A DNA stretch of 64,000 nucleotides from Halopseudomonas phragmitis (lineage in GTDB: Bacteria > Pseudomonadota > Gammaproteobacteria > Pseudomonadales > Pseudomonadaceae): assembly GCF_002056295.1 (NCBI RefSeq), contig NZ_CP020100.1, positions 442,001 through 506,000 on the forward strand, written 5' to 3'. Shown here in pieces: positions 50,481-59,518 of this stretch. A program made the position numbers and the translations under genes. Within the stretch, counting starts at the first letter, position 1; the number at the start of each line of letters is the position of its first letter. The notes beneath the pieces are model-generated. The model saw only the letters and a program-made list of their open reading frames with translations, did not search any database and had not been told where the DNA came from.

Positions 50481-52459
50481 GCCGACAGCCCCTCGATCAT
50501 CTGCTTGATGCGGTCGGTGCAGGCTTTCAGGTCGCGGTCGATCTCTTCCAGCGGGCGCGGTGGCTGGAACACGTAGAAGTGGCGGTTAAAGGGAATCTCG
50601 AAACCGACGATGCCGACTTCGCCGTCCTGCGCGTCTGTCTTGCTCTCGTCGATCCAGGCATCCGGCACATGGGGTTTTACTTCGCGCTCGAAGTAGTCGT
50701 AGACCGACTCGCCCAGCGGCACGTTCTCGTTGTCGCGCAGGCCGGCGTCGGCTTCCGGCTGGCCTTTGACCATGCAGATATCCGCCTCGGGGTCGCGCTC
50801 GCTCAGGGCATTGAGGATGGCCTTCAGCTCCGGCGTGCTGGGGAAGAAGTCATGGTTGCCGAGGGTCTTTTTCAGCAGTTTGCTGAACTGCTCGCGGTTG
50901 CGGTGCAGCACGCTGGCATCCATGGCCTGCAGGGCGTTGATCAGGCGCTGGCGTGCCGGGGCTTCCAGCCTCTGGATGGCTTTTTCTTCCAGCACCTTTT
51001 CGATGCGCTCGGCGCTGGTCTGGAAGTTCAGGCGCAGCGGGCGCTCGACGGTGATGCGCCGGTAGCCAAAGGCTTCGACGGGGAAGATTTTGCTCTGTGC
51101 GGTCTGCTCAAAACGGCCATACAGACGCACCAGATCCTCGATCTGCTCGTCGGTAATGTACTGGCGCTTGCTGCCCAGCGACTTGCGCATCTTGGCAAAG
51201 TGCTGGCTGCCATCGATCAACTGCACCTTGCCCTTGCGCTCGGCGGCCTTGTGATTGCTCAGCACCCACACATAGGTGGCGATGCCGGTGTTGTAGAACA
51301 TGTCGGTAGGCAGGGCGACGATGGCCTCGACCAGGTCGTTCTGCAGAAGGTAGCGGCGAATCTCCGACTCGCCCGAACCGGCGCCGCCGGTAAACAGCGG
51401 CGAGCCGTTGAGGATGATGCCGATGCGCGAGCCACCTTCACGCGGGTCACGCATTTTGCTGACCAGGTGCAGCAGGAACAGCAGCGAGCCATCGGACACA
51501 CGCGGCAGGCCCGGCCCGAAGCGTCCGTTGAAGCCTTTCTCGCTGTGCTCGTCGGTGATCTGCTTTTGTACCTTCTTCCACTCCACACCAAACGGCGGGT
51601 TGCTGAGCATAAAGTCGAAGCGGTGCTCGGGGCCGGCCAGTTGGTCGTTGGACAGGGTATTGCCCAGCTTGATGCTGGTGACGTCCTGGCCCTTGATCAG
51701 CATGTCCGCCTTGCAGATGGCGTAGGACTCGGGGTTGAGCTCCTGGCCGTGCAAAGACACTGTGACCTGCTGGCTGATGGACTGGATGTACTCGTCGCCC
51801 TCGGAGAGGAAGCCGCCGGTGCCGGCAGTCGGGTCGTAGATGGTGACGATGCTGTTGGGCTTGAGCTTGTCGTCCTGCCCGGTGATCACCAAGGATGTGG
51901 TCAGGTGCACGATATCGCGCGGGGTGAAGTGCTCCCCGGCGGTTTCGTTGGAGCTTTCCGCGAACTTGCGGATCAGCTCTTCGAAGATGATGCCCATGCC
52001 GAAGTTGCTGATGCGCTCGGGGCTGAGGTCGGTGGCGGCAAATCGCTGGACCACCTGATACAGCAGGTTGGCCGACGAGAGCTGCTGCACGAAGTCCTCG
52101 AAGTGGAAGTGCTCGAAGATCTCGCGAGCGTCCTTGCTGAAGGACTGCACATAGCTCATCAGGTCGGCAGCGGTCTGGGTGTCGGACAGCGTGCCCAAGG
52201 TCAGTTTGGAGGCATTGAAGAACTGCTGCCCGGCGGCACGCAGCAACAGCCGCTCGCGCACCAGATCAGGCCGACCTTCCTGGGCATGGGCCTCACGGAT
52301 CACCGCGTCTTTGGTCGGCGCTAGCACACATTCCATGCGCCGCAACAGGGTGAACGGCAGGATGATGCGGCCGTACTGCGACTGCTTGAAGTCACCGCGC
52401 AGCAGGTCGGCAATCGACCAGAGAAAGGCGGCCGTCTGGGAATGGTTTTCCGTGTTCAC
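50477..52459 (-). CDS. hsdM: Type I restriction enzyme, methylase (M) subunit
   Basis: A 660-residue N6-adenine DNA methyltransferase. After a helical N-terminal domain (about 1-155), the SAM site [13 protein letters not shown] (209-221) and the catalytic NPPF (287-290) are intact. A long C-terminal region (about 490-660) ends in an acidic and helical tail. The GTG at 52459 follows GGAG. HsdM and HsdS together protect host DNA, and HsdR is needed for cleavage. It is the first gene of the operon. Confidence 0.95.
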   Translation of the reverse strand: MNTENHSQTAAFLWSIADLLRGDFKQSQYGRIILPFTLLRRMECVLAPTKDAVIREAHAQEGRPDLVRERLLLRAAGQQFFNASKLTLGTLSDTQTAADLMSYVQSFSKDAREIFEHFHFEDFVQQLSSANLLYQVVQRFAATDLSPERISNFGMGIIFEELIRKFAESSNETAGEHFTPRDIVHLTTSLVITGQDDKLKPNSIVTIYDPTAGTGGFLSEGDEYIQSISQQVTVSLHGQELNPESYAICKADMLIKGQDVTSIKLGNTLSNDQLAGPEHRFDFMLSNPPFGVEWKKVQKQITDEHSEKGFNGRFGPGLPRVSDGSLLFLLHLVSKMRDPREGGSRIGIILNGSPLFTGGAGSGESEIRRYLLQNDLVEAIVALPTDMFYNTGIATYVWVLSNHKAAERKGKVQLIDGSQHFAKMRKSLGSKRQYITDEQIEDLVRLYGRFEQTAQSKIFPVEAFGYRRITVERPLRLNFQTSAERIEKVLEEKAIQRLEAPARQRLINALQAMDASVLHRNREQFSKLLKKTLGNHDFFPSTPELKAILNALSERDPEADICMVKGQPEADAGLRDNENVPLGESVYDYFEREVKPHVPDAWIDESKTDAQDGEVGIVGFEIPFNRHFYVFQPPRPLEEIDRDLKACTDRIKQMIEGLSA

Positions 52460-52550
52460 GTAACAGCTCCAGGGTGAGGCGGCAAAACCTGAACTTTAAC
52501 CCACTATGCATGCTGAGATCAGCCCGCGCGCTTGAATAATCGATGCTGGC

Positions 52551-52628
52551 TGGATATGCGTATTGGTTGCTTGGATACGCCGCTGGAAGAGGAATCCACG
52601 CCTAGGTATCCAAGGTTGGTATCCACGC
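52551..52628. promoter_or_regulatory. Cluster of TGGATA/TATCCA boxes upstream of hsdM
   Basis: TGGATATGCG at 52551 and TGGATACGCC at 52572, then inverted GGAATCCACGCC at 52591, GGTATCCA at 52605 and GGTATCCACGC at 52618. CTTGGATAC (52570-52578) and GTATCCAAG (52606-52614) form a perfect 9-bp inverted pair. The rest of the gap 52460-52734 shows no gene. Confidence 0.5.
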
Positions 52629-52734
52629 AATTGAGCTTTTTGCGCCGATGAGCTGGCCCCGGCACGGCTCAGGCTGCGGGCAGCGACAGAGTGACCCCGG
52701 TTCAGGGGCTTTTACTTTCCAGCATCGAAACCAA

Positions 52735-55329
52735 CTACTCGGTCACCACCAACTGATACTCGGTCCAGCTCCGTCCGCGTGTGTGTATAAGCACATAACC
52801 CTGCCCGGTAGGGCGAAAGCCCTGAGTCAGGGCGGCGCTGTAAAGCGCCCGCCAGGTTGACTCGGCATCATTGCGCTCAGCATCAAAGGGCGTGCTCAGT
52901 ACCTGCATGGCCGGGCTTGTCGACAGGGCATAACCGGCCACTGCTGCTCCGCTACCACTGACCGGAAAGGACACCTGCAAAGGCACATTCTCTGGGCTGA
53001 CCGCCGCCAGGTCATCGAAGACCAGCGTCAAAGGGCCGCTGATGCTCAAACGGGCACGCCTGTTGGCTGCTATACCTACGTTGGTAGCCAGACCGCGCAG
53101 GTCACTGCGCAAGCGTTTGGGCGTTAACTGGTAATGCCGCCCAAACAGTTGGGTTTCGCCGCGCTGCAGCAGGCTGACCGGATACTCGATACCCTCGTCA
53201 CGAATCACCAGCACATCACCCTCTCGCAGATTGGCTGCCACCTGTCGGCTGACCGGCAACGGCGCATAATCATCCTCCACGCACAGGCGGGCCCGCAACG
53301 CCTGCTGCGTGCTGGCAAGTAGCTGCGCATTGCCAGCCAGCGCCGTGCAGACGGCCATATCGTAGCCGCCCCAGGCTTGGCGCGCGGCATCGGCAGCCAA
53401 CAGTTGCGTGATAACGGTTTCCGAGGCCTGTTCGGCGGCCATCAGCAGTGCGGTCTGGCGTCCCCGAGCTGCTTCCTGGCGATCCGGCCCACCGACACCA
53501 GCCTGGCGGGCACGGGTCTGGGCGTGCACGTCGGCACCGGCTGCCAGCAGCAGGCTTACCGCTTCGGCGTTGTCCTGTTGCACGGCGGTCATCAGTGCGG
53601 TCTTGCCCCAGGCATTGGCCTGATTTGGGTCCAGCCCCTGTTCAAGCAGATAAGCCAGCGCTGGCGGGTTGTTGGCGGCGGCCATGAGGGCCGTATCAGC
53701 GTCGGCACCGAGCCCGCGCTCCTCGCCGAAGGTGCGGCTTTCCCAGGCCAGAAAGTCACGCACTGCCGGCAATGGCCCCTGATTCAACAGCACGCTGTGC
53801 AGGCGCTGGAAATTGCGTCCGTGTTCCAGTTCACCTGGGGCCGGGGCAATCGCGTAACGCGGCTGATAGCTGGCAAATCCCGCCAGCGGCAAGCCCGGCA
53901 CACCGGCTGGCGCCTGCAGATTCTCCAGACTCCGGGCAAATGTTTCATGCAGCAGCAGGTCCGCGGCAGCGCCCGCCTGAGCGGCATCCAGCCCCTGCTG
54001 CTGATACATCGCGTGCAGCTCAGCGTGTGCCGGACGCAGCAACGGCAATAACTGCTGGTAGCGCTGCTTGCTGCGCAGGTTGTGCTCGGACCACTGGAAC
54101 AGCATCTCCAGCGCCTGGTCATGGCGCTGACGCAGAGCTGCCTCGCGGCCATACCGTGACAGTGCATCAGCACCCAGCAGCGGCAGGTTCAGCAGCGTCC
54201 ACTGACGCTCCTTCCAGCGCTGAAAATTGTCACGCCGTTCATGCTGGGCATACCCAGGCAAGGGATCACCCGCCAGCGTATCCAATGCTTCGGTCAACTG
54301 GCTGTAAATCGGTAAGCCTTCAAGCAGGCGCGTGCGCGGCGGGGTCAGGTAGCTTTGGTACAGGCACAGCGGCTGCAGACTACCGCCTTGCAGCGCATAG
54401 AGTCCGGCAAACGCCGACTCGCCTCGCGCAGCTGGCGAGTAGAAGCCCCAGGTTTCATTGACCAGCACCAGGGGGCGGCCCTCGCGCTCAAAAACGTCAA
54501 TCCGCGCATAGTCGCCGGTCTGTGACGAGGATACGTTGGCCCGCCCGCCATAGTTCGGCTGTGCCGCGACCCAGCGCGGCAACGTGCGCTGATCCAGTTG
54601 CAGCACGCCGTTGATGCTCAGGCCACGGCTGCGCTGCTGATAGCCGGCAAACGGCCCGGCATTATAGCGATCGACCTCCAACTGCACGCCGGCCAGATTG
54701 ATCTGTTGCTCACCACCTGCGCTGCTGATCAGCGCACGATTGCCGGGCAAACGCGCTACATCCGGATCACCATGGCGCCTCAAGTCGGCATTCAGGGCGT
54801 TGGCCAGTGGCTGGCACAAGGCATCATGCCCCTCGACCAGACGAAACTCTGCGTAAGCCGCCAACGGGTGCTCGGCATTACTGCGCGGACTGACCGACGG
54901 CCAGCTATCCAGTGCCTGCAGCCGCTCCTGATAGAGCCGGCCCAGACAAGCCTGTGCAGCTGGATCGGCAACCCCGCTACTGGCGCTCTGCTCGCCCAGG
55001 CCGCACTGGCCCGCCCGGCTCAACTGCCACTGGCGCTGACTGGCCTCGAGCAGCAACGCACCGACCAGATCCAGCTCCTGCACACGCTGGTGCACACGCT
55101 CGGCCAACTGCCGATCAAGGCTGGCCAATGCATCACTGGTACAGATCTGCCAGTGCACCTCGGGCAAGGCGCCGCTGCAGGCAAAGCTGGCACGCATGGA
55201 GACTGGCGGCGGCAACACCTGCGGCGCCTCAGGGGTTTGAACAGGAGCCGGTGGCGCGCTGACGCAGCCGCCAAGCAGCAGCCCGGCAAACACTGGCAAG
55301 AACCATGAACGGGACAGGGCAAGCTGCAT
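52735..55329 (-). CDS. LprI-like lipoprotein with ankyrin repeats
   Basis: An 864-residue lipoprotein with lipobox LLGGC and a Pro-rich linker. Residues about 48-145 resemble the LprI/DUF1311 domain with its spaced cysteines (ASFACSGALPEVHWQICTSDALASLDRQLAERVHQ). A long unrecognised middle part follows. Ankyrin repeats lie at about 560-660 (ADADTALMAAANNPPALAYLLEQGLDPNQANAWGKTALMTAVQQDNAEAVSLLLAAGADV), and a beta-rich C-terminal domain follows. It is the last gene of the ExbBD-TonB operon, 15 bases after tonB. The role is unknown; a surface or periplasmic scaffold is a reasonable guess. Confidence 0.78.
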   Translation of the reverse strand: MQLALSRSWFLPVFAGLLLGGCVSAPPAPVQTPEAPQVLPPPVSMRASFACSGALPEVHWQICTSDALASLDRQLAERVHQRVQELDLVGALLLEASQRQWQLSRAGQCGLGEQSASSGVADPAAQACLGRLYQERLQALDSWPSVSPRSNAEHPLAAYAEFRLVEGHDALCQPLANALNADLRRHGDPDVARLPGNRALISSAGGEQQINLAGVQLEVDRYNAGPFAGYQQRSRGLSINGVLQLDQRTLPRWVAAQPNYGGRANVSSSQTGDYARIDVFEREGRPLVLVNETWGFYSPAARGESAFAGLYALQGGSLQPLCLYQSYLTPPRTRLLEGLPIYSQLTEALDTLAGDPLPGYAQHERRDNFQRWKERQWTLLNLPLLGADALSRYGREAALRQRHDQALEMLFQWSEHNLRSKQRYQQLLPLLRPAHAELHAMYQQQGLDAAQAGAAADLLLHETFARSLENLQAPAGVPGLPLAGFASYQPRYAIAPAPGELEHGRNFQRLHSVLLNQGPLPAVRDFLAWESRTFGEERGLGADADTALMAAANNPPALAYLLEQGLDPNQANAWGKTALMTAVQQDNAEAVSLLLAAGADVHAQTRARQAGVGGPDRQEAARGRQTALLMAAEQASETVITQLLAADAARQAWGGYDMAVCTALAGNAQLLASTQQALRARLCVEDDYAPLPVSRQVAANLREGDVLVIRDEGIEYPVSLLQRGETQLFGRHYQLTPKRLRSDLRGLATNVGIAANRRARLSISGPLTLVFDDLAAVSPENVPLQVSFPVSGSGAAVAGYALSTSPAMQVLSTPFDAERNDAESTWRALYSAALTQGFRPTGQGYVLIHTRGRSWTEYQLVVTE

Positions 55330-55344
55330 GGCTGGGTTCTCCGG

Positions 55345-56073
55345 TTATTTGATGAAAATGGCCGTGCCGTAAATGGTCACCTGGCCGCTGCCACCCGGAG
55401 GTGGCGGAAATGGGCCGGCATTGAGGATGGCGCGCTCGGCAGCCGCATCGAGCAACTCGTCGCCACAGCGGTCGATCGTGTAGGACTGCATCCGCCCATT
55501 GGCATCGACCACGATTTCATAGGGGATATAACACTGGCGCTTGAAATCATTGGGATCACCCCGATAACCGGGCGGCGGCTTATAGACCGAACCTTCGGGG
55601 CGCTGCAAATGGGCAGTCACGCGGTTCTTCACCGTATCGGCATAACCGGACGGCGCCATCCGCGCGCGCGAACCACTGCTGGTACCGGGCGCCGGCGGTG
55701 CAGCCCAGTTCTGGTTGGAGCCGAAGGCATAGCTCGGTGGTGCGGCCGGATCGGCAGCGGCCGGTTGCCGCGCTGCCGGACTCGGACTCGGGCGGGGCGC
55801 CGGCGTCGGTCTGACTGGCTCGGGCTCGGGCTCGGGTTCAGGCTCCGGTTCAGGCTCTGGCTCTGGTTCAGGCGCGGGCATCTCGATCAGCTCCACCGCC
55901 ACAACCGCAGACGCATCAACCACCGGGCGACTGAAACGCTCACTCAGCAACCAGGCCAGCAAGGCGGCATGCAACAGCAGCGAAAGCAGGATCAACAGCA
56001 TCCGCAGCGGCCAACCAATCGGCGCTGCCTGGTCAGCCATCGTCGAGCGCTCTGATGTCGGCTGGCCGGACAT
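55345..56073 (-). CDS. TonB/TolA-like energy transducer
   Basis: A 242-residue transducer: one membrane helix (about 24-43), a rigid linker of Glu-Pro repeats (about 66-90) and a Pro/Ala-rich part, then a C-terminal domain (about 150-242) with the pattern YEIVVDANGRMQSYTI, CGDELLDAAAERAILNA, FPPPP. Two Cys in that domain (CYIPYE and RCGDE) could pair as in TolA-type domains. The ATG overlaps the exbD stop by one base. No outer-membrane receptor gene is near. Confidence 0.85.
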   Translation of the reverse strand: MSGQPTSERSTMADQAAPIGWPLRMLLILLSLLLHAALLAWLLSERFSRPVVDASAVVAVELIEMPAPEPEPEPEPEPEPEPEPEPVRPTPAPRPSPSPAARQPAAADPAAPPSYAFGSNQNWAAPPAPGTSSGSRARMAPSGYADTVKNRVTAHLQRPEGSVYKPPPGYRGDPNDFKRQCYIPYEIVVDANGRMQSYTIDRCGDELLDAAAERAILNAGPFPPPPGGSGQVTIYGTAIFIK

Positions 56074-56507
56074 CAGAGCGCAAGCTCCTCGGTGGCAACC
56101 AGGCTGATACGGCTGTAACCGGCCTTCTGCAGGGTATTCATGACGCGCATCAGGGTGCCGTAATCGACCGCCTGATCACCCCGCAAAAACAGCCGCGCCT
56201 CGCGGTTGCCACCCGACTGCACATCCACACGGGCAGCAATCTCGGTCAGGCTGCTCGGCTGCTCCTGGACAAACAGCGTGCCGTCGGCCTGCACGCTGAC
56301 GTAGATGGGCTCCAGCGGCGGCGGATTGGCCTGCGCGGCATTGCTGGGCAAATCAACCGGCACATCCACCGTAGCCAGCGGCGCAGCGACCATGAAGATG
56401 ATCAGCAGAACCAGCATCACGTCGACAAAGGGCGTGATGTTCATTTCGGCGTTCTGCTGGTAGTTGTGGCGCTTGACCACCGGCCCGGAGTCAAACTGGA
56501 TGCCCAT
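56073..56507 (-). CDS. exbD: Biopolymer transport protein ExbD/TolR
   Basis: A 144-residue protein with one helix (about 20-42) whose FVDVMLVLLIIFMV motif includes the essential Asp for proton flow, and a periplasmic domain. It pairs with the ExbB-like protein two bases upstream and energises the transducer. Confidence 0.93.
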   Translation of the reverse strand: MGIQFDSGPVVKRHNYQQNAEMNITPFVDVMLVLLIIFMVAAPLATVDVPVDLPSNAAQANPPPLEPIYVSVQADGTLFVQEQPSSLTEIAARVDVQSGGNREARLFLRGDQAVDYGTLMRVMNTLQKAGYSRISLVATEELAL

Positions 56508-56509
56508 GC

Positions 56510-57364
56510 TCAGTGCCCCTCGTCGATCTTGCGCGACACGCTGGCAATCATTTCCGCGGAGAAGTTGTCCAGTGCACCGACGAAGCCGTTGATGTCACGG
56601 GCGAACTTGTTGAAGATCATCACTGCTGGAATCGCCGCAAACAGCCCCAGCGCAGTGGCCAGTAGCGCCTCGGCAATCCCCGGTGCGACAATCGCCAGGC
56701 TCGCCGAGCGCATGGTGGCAATGCTGGCGAAACTGTTGAGAATCCCCCAGACCGTGCCGAACAGTCCAATAAAGGGCGCCGTGGCGCCGATGGTAGCCAG
56801 CACGCCCATCATGCTGCCCAGCCGCGCCAGATCACGCTCCTGAACGATGCTGGCGTTCAGCGACATACGCTGCAGCATGCGGTTGACCCGACCGGCATCG
56901 GCACTGGCACCCGGCTGACGGCAGAATTGCTGGTACTCACCCATACCGGCCTGCCACATGCGCCCCATGGCGCTTTGGCTCAGACGCTCACCCAGCACTT
57001 CAATGGTTCCGGCACGAAAGTGCGTCAGAAAACGCTGGTTGGCACGTCGGGCGCGGACAAACACCAGCAGCTTTTCCAGCAGCACGGCCCAGGTCAGCAG
57101 CGAGCACAGCACCAGGAAGATCATCACCGACTTCACCACCCAGTCAGCCTGTTCGAACATCTCGCGCACGCCGAAACGCTCGCCCACCGCCGGCAACTCG
57201 TCCAGAGGCTGGATCTGAGCCGATTCAGCGGGCGCCACCGCCGCCGTGTCGGCAATCACGTACCCCGCTGATAGCGCCGCGACAGACAGCAGCGCGGCAA
57301 TGGCCGCCAGTCTGGCGCGGTTCAGCCAGCGTTGAGTCGACTCACTAAGAAGTGTGGTGAACAT
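56510..57364 (-). CDS. exbB: Biopolymer transport protein ExbB (MotA/TolQ/ExbB family)
   Basis: A 284-residue inner-membrane proton-channel protein with an N-terminal signal-like helix (about 17-38) and three core helices near 77-97, 182-205 and 225-248, including LATIGATAPFIGLFGTVWGILNSF and AEALLATALGLFAAIPAVMIFN. Proton flow through ExbBD drives the transducer. It lies 30 bases after the winged-helix gene and two bases before exbD. Confidence 0.93.
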   Translation of the reverse strand: MFTTLLSESTQRWLNRARLAAIAALLSVAALSAGYVIADTAAVAPAESAQIQPLDELPAVGERFGVREMFEQADWVVKSVMIFLVLCSLLTWAVLLEKLLVFVRARRANQRFLTHFRAGTIEVLGERLSQSAMGRMWQAGMGEYQQFCRQPGASADAGRVNRMLQRMSLNASIVQERDLARLGSMMGVLATIGATAPFIGLFGTVWGILNSFASIATMRSASLAIVAPGIAEALLATALGLFAAIPAVMIFNKFARDINGFVGALDNFSAEMIASVSRKIDEGH

Positions 57365-57394
57365 GGAATCCCCGATTTGGTTGTTGTTGTCAGG

Positions 57395-57721
57395 TCAATC
57401 ACCGGTCTCACCACTGTCGGTGTCCAGTGTTTGCAGTTCGAGAATGGCGTGCAGGGCAGCGACATAACTGGCAAACGCCTCGCGCCCGCGAGCGCTCAGG
57501 CATACCCGGGTACGCGGCTTCTTGCCGGCAAAATCTTTTTTGATGCGCACGTAATGAGCGCTTTCAAGAGTATTGAGATGGGCCCCAAGATTGCCGTCGG
57601 TGGTATCGACAATCCGCCGCAGGGCAACGAATTCCAGCCATTGGCTGCTGCCCAGCGTATTCAGTGCCGCCATGATTTTCAGGCGCACCGGCTGATGGAT
57701 AATCTCATCGGGTGTTTGCAT
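57395..57721 (-). CDS. Winged-helix DNA-binding regulator
   Basis: A 108-residue regulator with a single winged-helix domain: PVRLKIMAALNTLGSSQWLEFVALRRIVDTTDGNLGAHLNTLESAHYVRIKKDFAGKKPRTRV, where GNLGAHLNTLE is the recognition helix region. It is closest to the small transcriptional regulators annotated next to membrane proteins (MarR/HTH_27-like). The ATG at 57721 lies one base after the membrane-protein stop. It probably controls the operon in which it sits. Confidence 0.8.
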   Translation of the reverse strand: MQTPDEIIHQPVRLKIMAALNTLGSSQWLEFVALRRIVDTTDGNLGAHLNTLESAHYVRIKKDFAGKKPRTRVCLSARGREAFASYVAALHAILELQTLDTDSGETGD

Positions 57722-57722
57722 A

Positions 57723-58271
57723 TCAGAGCCTGCCGAGCCAGACACCCGAAAGCATCAGGGTGCCGCCCCAGGTCATCGCCATGGCCCACCAGAACCAGGG
57801 GCCAGCAAACAGGAAGCTGAGCAGACTCAGACCGGCCAATGCGCCGCCGATCACCAGATAGCGCGGACGCAGCAACACCCCACGGAGAAAATACAGTACG
57901 CCGACGAACAGCGGCGCGATCATCGCCCCCTGCTCGGGCGCCAGCGGCCAGAACACCGCATGCAAAGCAACGATGAGAAACAGGATGGCACCGAGAATCA
58001 GCAGATAACGCCAGCCAATCCCGGGCAGCAAGGCATTGGTGCGACGTGCCAACAAGGCACCGGCAACCAGACACAGCAGCACCAATGGCACCCAGATCTG
58101 CAACAGATGCTGTTCGAACAGCGCCGTGGCAACCAGACCAATACTGTTGGCCGCGCCCCAGAGGATGAGCTGCGCCGACTCGGCCTGATAGTCCTGAAAG
58201 CCGGCGGCACGTTCCTTGATAGCGTCGATTTCACGCAGCGCTCGGGCTGCTTCTTCAGCGGAGGGCGACAT
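57723..58271 (-). CDS. Hypothetical membrane protein paired with a winged-helix regulator
   Basis: A 182-residue protein with a short charged N-terminus (ALREIDAIKERAAGFQDYQAESAQ) and about five to six helices from residue 35 on. Small membrane proteins of this kind are often found before a winged-helix regulator gene. The ATG at 58271 has GAG upstream; the ATG at 58283 in the same frame is possible. It is the first gene of the ExbBD-TonB operon. Confidence 0.72.
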   Translation of the reverse strand: MSPSAEEAARALREIDAIKERAAGFQDYQAESAQLILWGAANSIGLVATALFEQHLLQIWVPLVLLCLVAGALLARRTNALLPGIGWRYLLILGAILFLIVALHAVFWPLAPEQGAMIAPLFVGVLYFLRGVLLRPRYLVIGGALAGLSLLSFLFAGPWFWWAMAMTWGGTLMLSGVWLGRL

Positions 58272-58303
58272 GGCAACTCGCATGTTTGTTCTTATTGCAA
58301 AGC

Positions 58304-58332
58304 ACTCTATTTCACAGAGTAGACAAAAACAA
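58304..58332 (-). promoter_or_regulatory. Promoter and operator-like repeat before the membrane-protein gene
   Basis: TTGTTT at 58327-58332 and TAGAGT at 58304-58309 are 17 bases apart on the minus strand. ACTCT at 58304-58308 and AGAGT at 58316-58320 form an inverted repeat over the -10 box. The remainder of the gap (58333-58596) holds no gene I can support. Confidence 0.5.
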
Positions 58333-58596
58333 GAGCTGTCTCAAAGATTGATCCGGGTGATGCCTGAGCATTGGCAAAATGATGTCGCATCGACGGCGTC
58401 AACCACCATCAGGCACGCATCTGCAGCCTGGACGCGGATAGGTATCTCGAGCGCATGAAAGTACCAAAACCACAACAACATCCAATCACAAGCACCGATT
58501 CTATTTTACTTTCTTCGGACCTGACCGAGCCCAGCCCTACAGCCCTATACCGCTTCGGCAGAATATCCCCCCCGACACCGCTGACAGGTAACCGAT

Positions 58597-59283
58597 ATGA
58601 GCAATCCAAAAACCGAAGTTCTGACCCCACAGAACAGCCAGCTGATCTTCATCGACCATCAGCCGCAAATGGCCTTTGGCGTGCAGAGCATCGACCGGCA
58701 AACCCTGAAGAACAACACCGTGGGTCTGGCCAAGGCGGCCAAAATTTTCAACGTGCCTACCATCATCACCACGGTCGAGACCGAAAGCTTTTCCGGCCAC
58801 ACCTACCCCGAGCTGCTCGCCGTATTCCCAGACGCGCCGCTACTTGAGCGCACCTCGATGAATTCCTGGGACGACCAGAAGGTACGTGACGCGCTGAAGA
58901 AGAACGGCCGCAACAAGGTCATCGTCTCCGGTCTGTGGACCGAGGTGTGCAACACCACCTTCGCCCTGTCGGCCATGCACGATGCCGGCTACGAGATCTA
59001 CATGGTCGCCGACGCTTCTGGCGGTACTTCGCAGGCCGCTCATGATTACTCCATGCAGCGCATGATTCAGGCCGGCGTGGTGCCAGTGACCTGGCAGCAA
59101 GTGCTGCTGGAATGGCAGCGCGACTGGAAGAACCGCGACACCTACGACGCCGTCATGGCCCTGGTCAAGGAACACTCCGGCGCCTATGGCATGGGCGTGG
59201 ACTACGCCTACACCATGGTGCACAAGGCACCGGAGCGTGTGGAGCATGGCCCGACCCTGGCCCCGGTCGCAGCGCCCATCTGA
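58597..59283 (+). CDS. Isochorismatase-family cysteine hydrolase (YcaC-like)
   Basis: A 228-residue alpha/beta hydrolase of the isochorismatase/nicotinamidase fold. Asp20 in IFIDHQPQM and Cys118 in SGLWTEVCNTT are the catalytic Asp and nucleophile; the cis-peptide Val-Cys stretch is normal. Closest in look to YcaC-type enzymes whose substrate is unknown. The AGGT site is modest. It heads the plus-strand cluster. Confidence 0.88.
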   Translation: MSNPKTEVLTPQNSQLIFIDHQPQMAFGVQSIDRQTLKNNTVGLAKAAKIFNVPTIITTVETESFSGHTYPELLAVFPDAPLLERTSMNSWDDQKVRDALKKNGRNKVIVSGLWTEVCNTTFALSAMHDAGYEIYMVADASGGTSQAAHDYSMQRMIQAGVVPVTWQQVLLEWQRDWKNRDTYDAVMALVKEHSGAYGMGVDYAYTMVHKAPERVEHGPTLAPVAAPI

Positions 59284-59287
59284 CCCC

Positions 59288-59518
59288 ATGACAGCCGCAC
59301 CAGTGGCGCGTATCGGTGCGCGCCGCTGGATCGACAAGACCACGGTCTCGAGCAGAGTCTCCAGCATGAGCGAGACGCAACAGGAAACCGTCACCTGGTG
59401 GTGCGCCATCAGGTTCGCCGAAAACATTGTTTTGTTCGTGGTGTACCTGTTCATGCCCATGGCCACGCGGCTGTTCGCCGCCTGGCTGAGCCCAACCGCA
59501 GACGAGGATCGACCATGA
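59288..59518 (+). CDS. Small membrane protein, 76 residues
   Basis: A short frame with one helix (FAENIVLFVVYLFMPMATRLFAAWL, near 48-72). Its stop overlaps the amidohydrolase ATG by four bases (ATGA, 59515-59518), so the downstream gene is likely coupled to it. The ATG at 59288 and the ATG at 59366 are both possible starts; neither has a strong ribosome site. No family is recognised. Confidence 0.55.
   Translation: MTAAPVARIGARRWIDKTTVSSRVSSMSETQQETVTWWCAIRFAENIVLFVVYLFMPMATRLFAAWLSPTADEDRP

Noticed and set aside
50231..52324. 697-codon plus-strand frame opposite hsdM
   Set aside because: Explained by third-position GC bias of hsdM, whose methylase motifs are intact on the other strand.
52690..52715. 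Possible terminator (CCCC/GGGG, then TTTT) on the plus strand after hsdM's promoter region
   Set aside because: Only four pairs and no plus-strand gene before it.
42870..52740. Second copy of the ssrA 3' end as an attachment site
   Set aside because: I looked for the 3' tRNA-like sequence again in the window and did not find it, so no att site is claimed.
55800..55880. Short tandem DNA repeat in the TonB-like gene
   Set aside because: It codes the Glu-Pro linker common to TonB proteins and is in frame, so it is not a separate repeat element.
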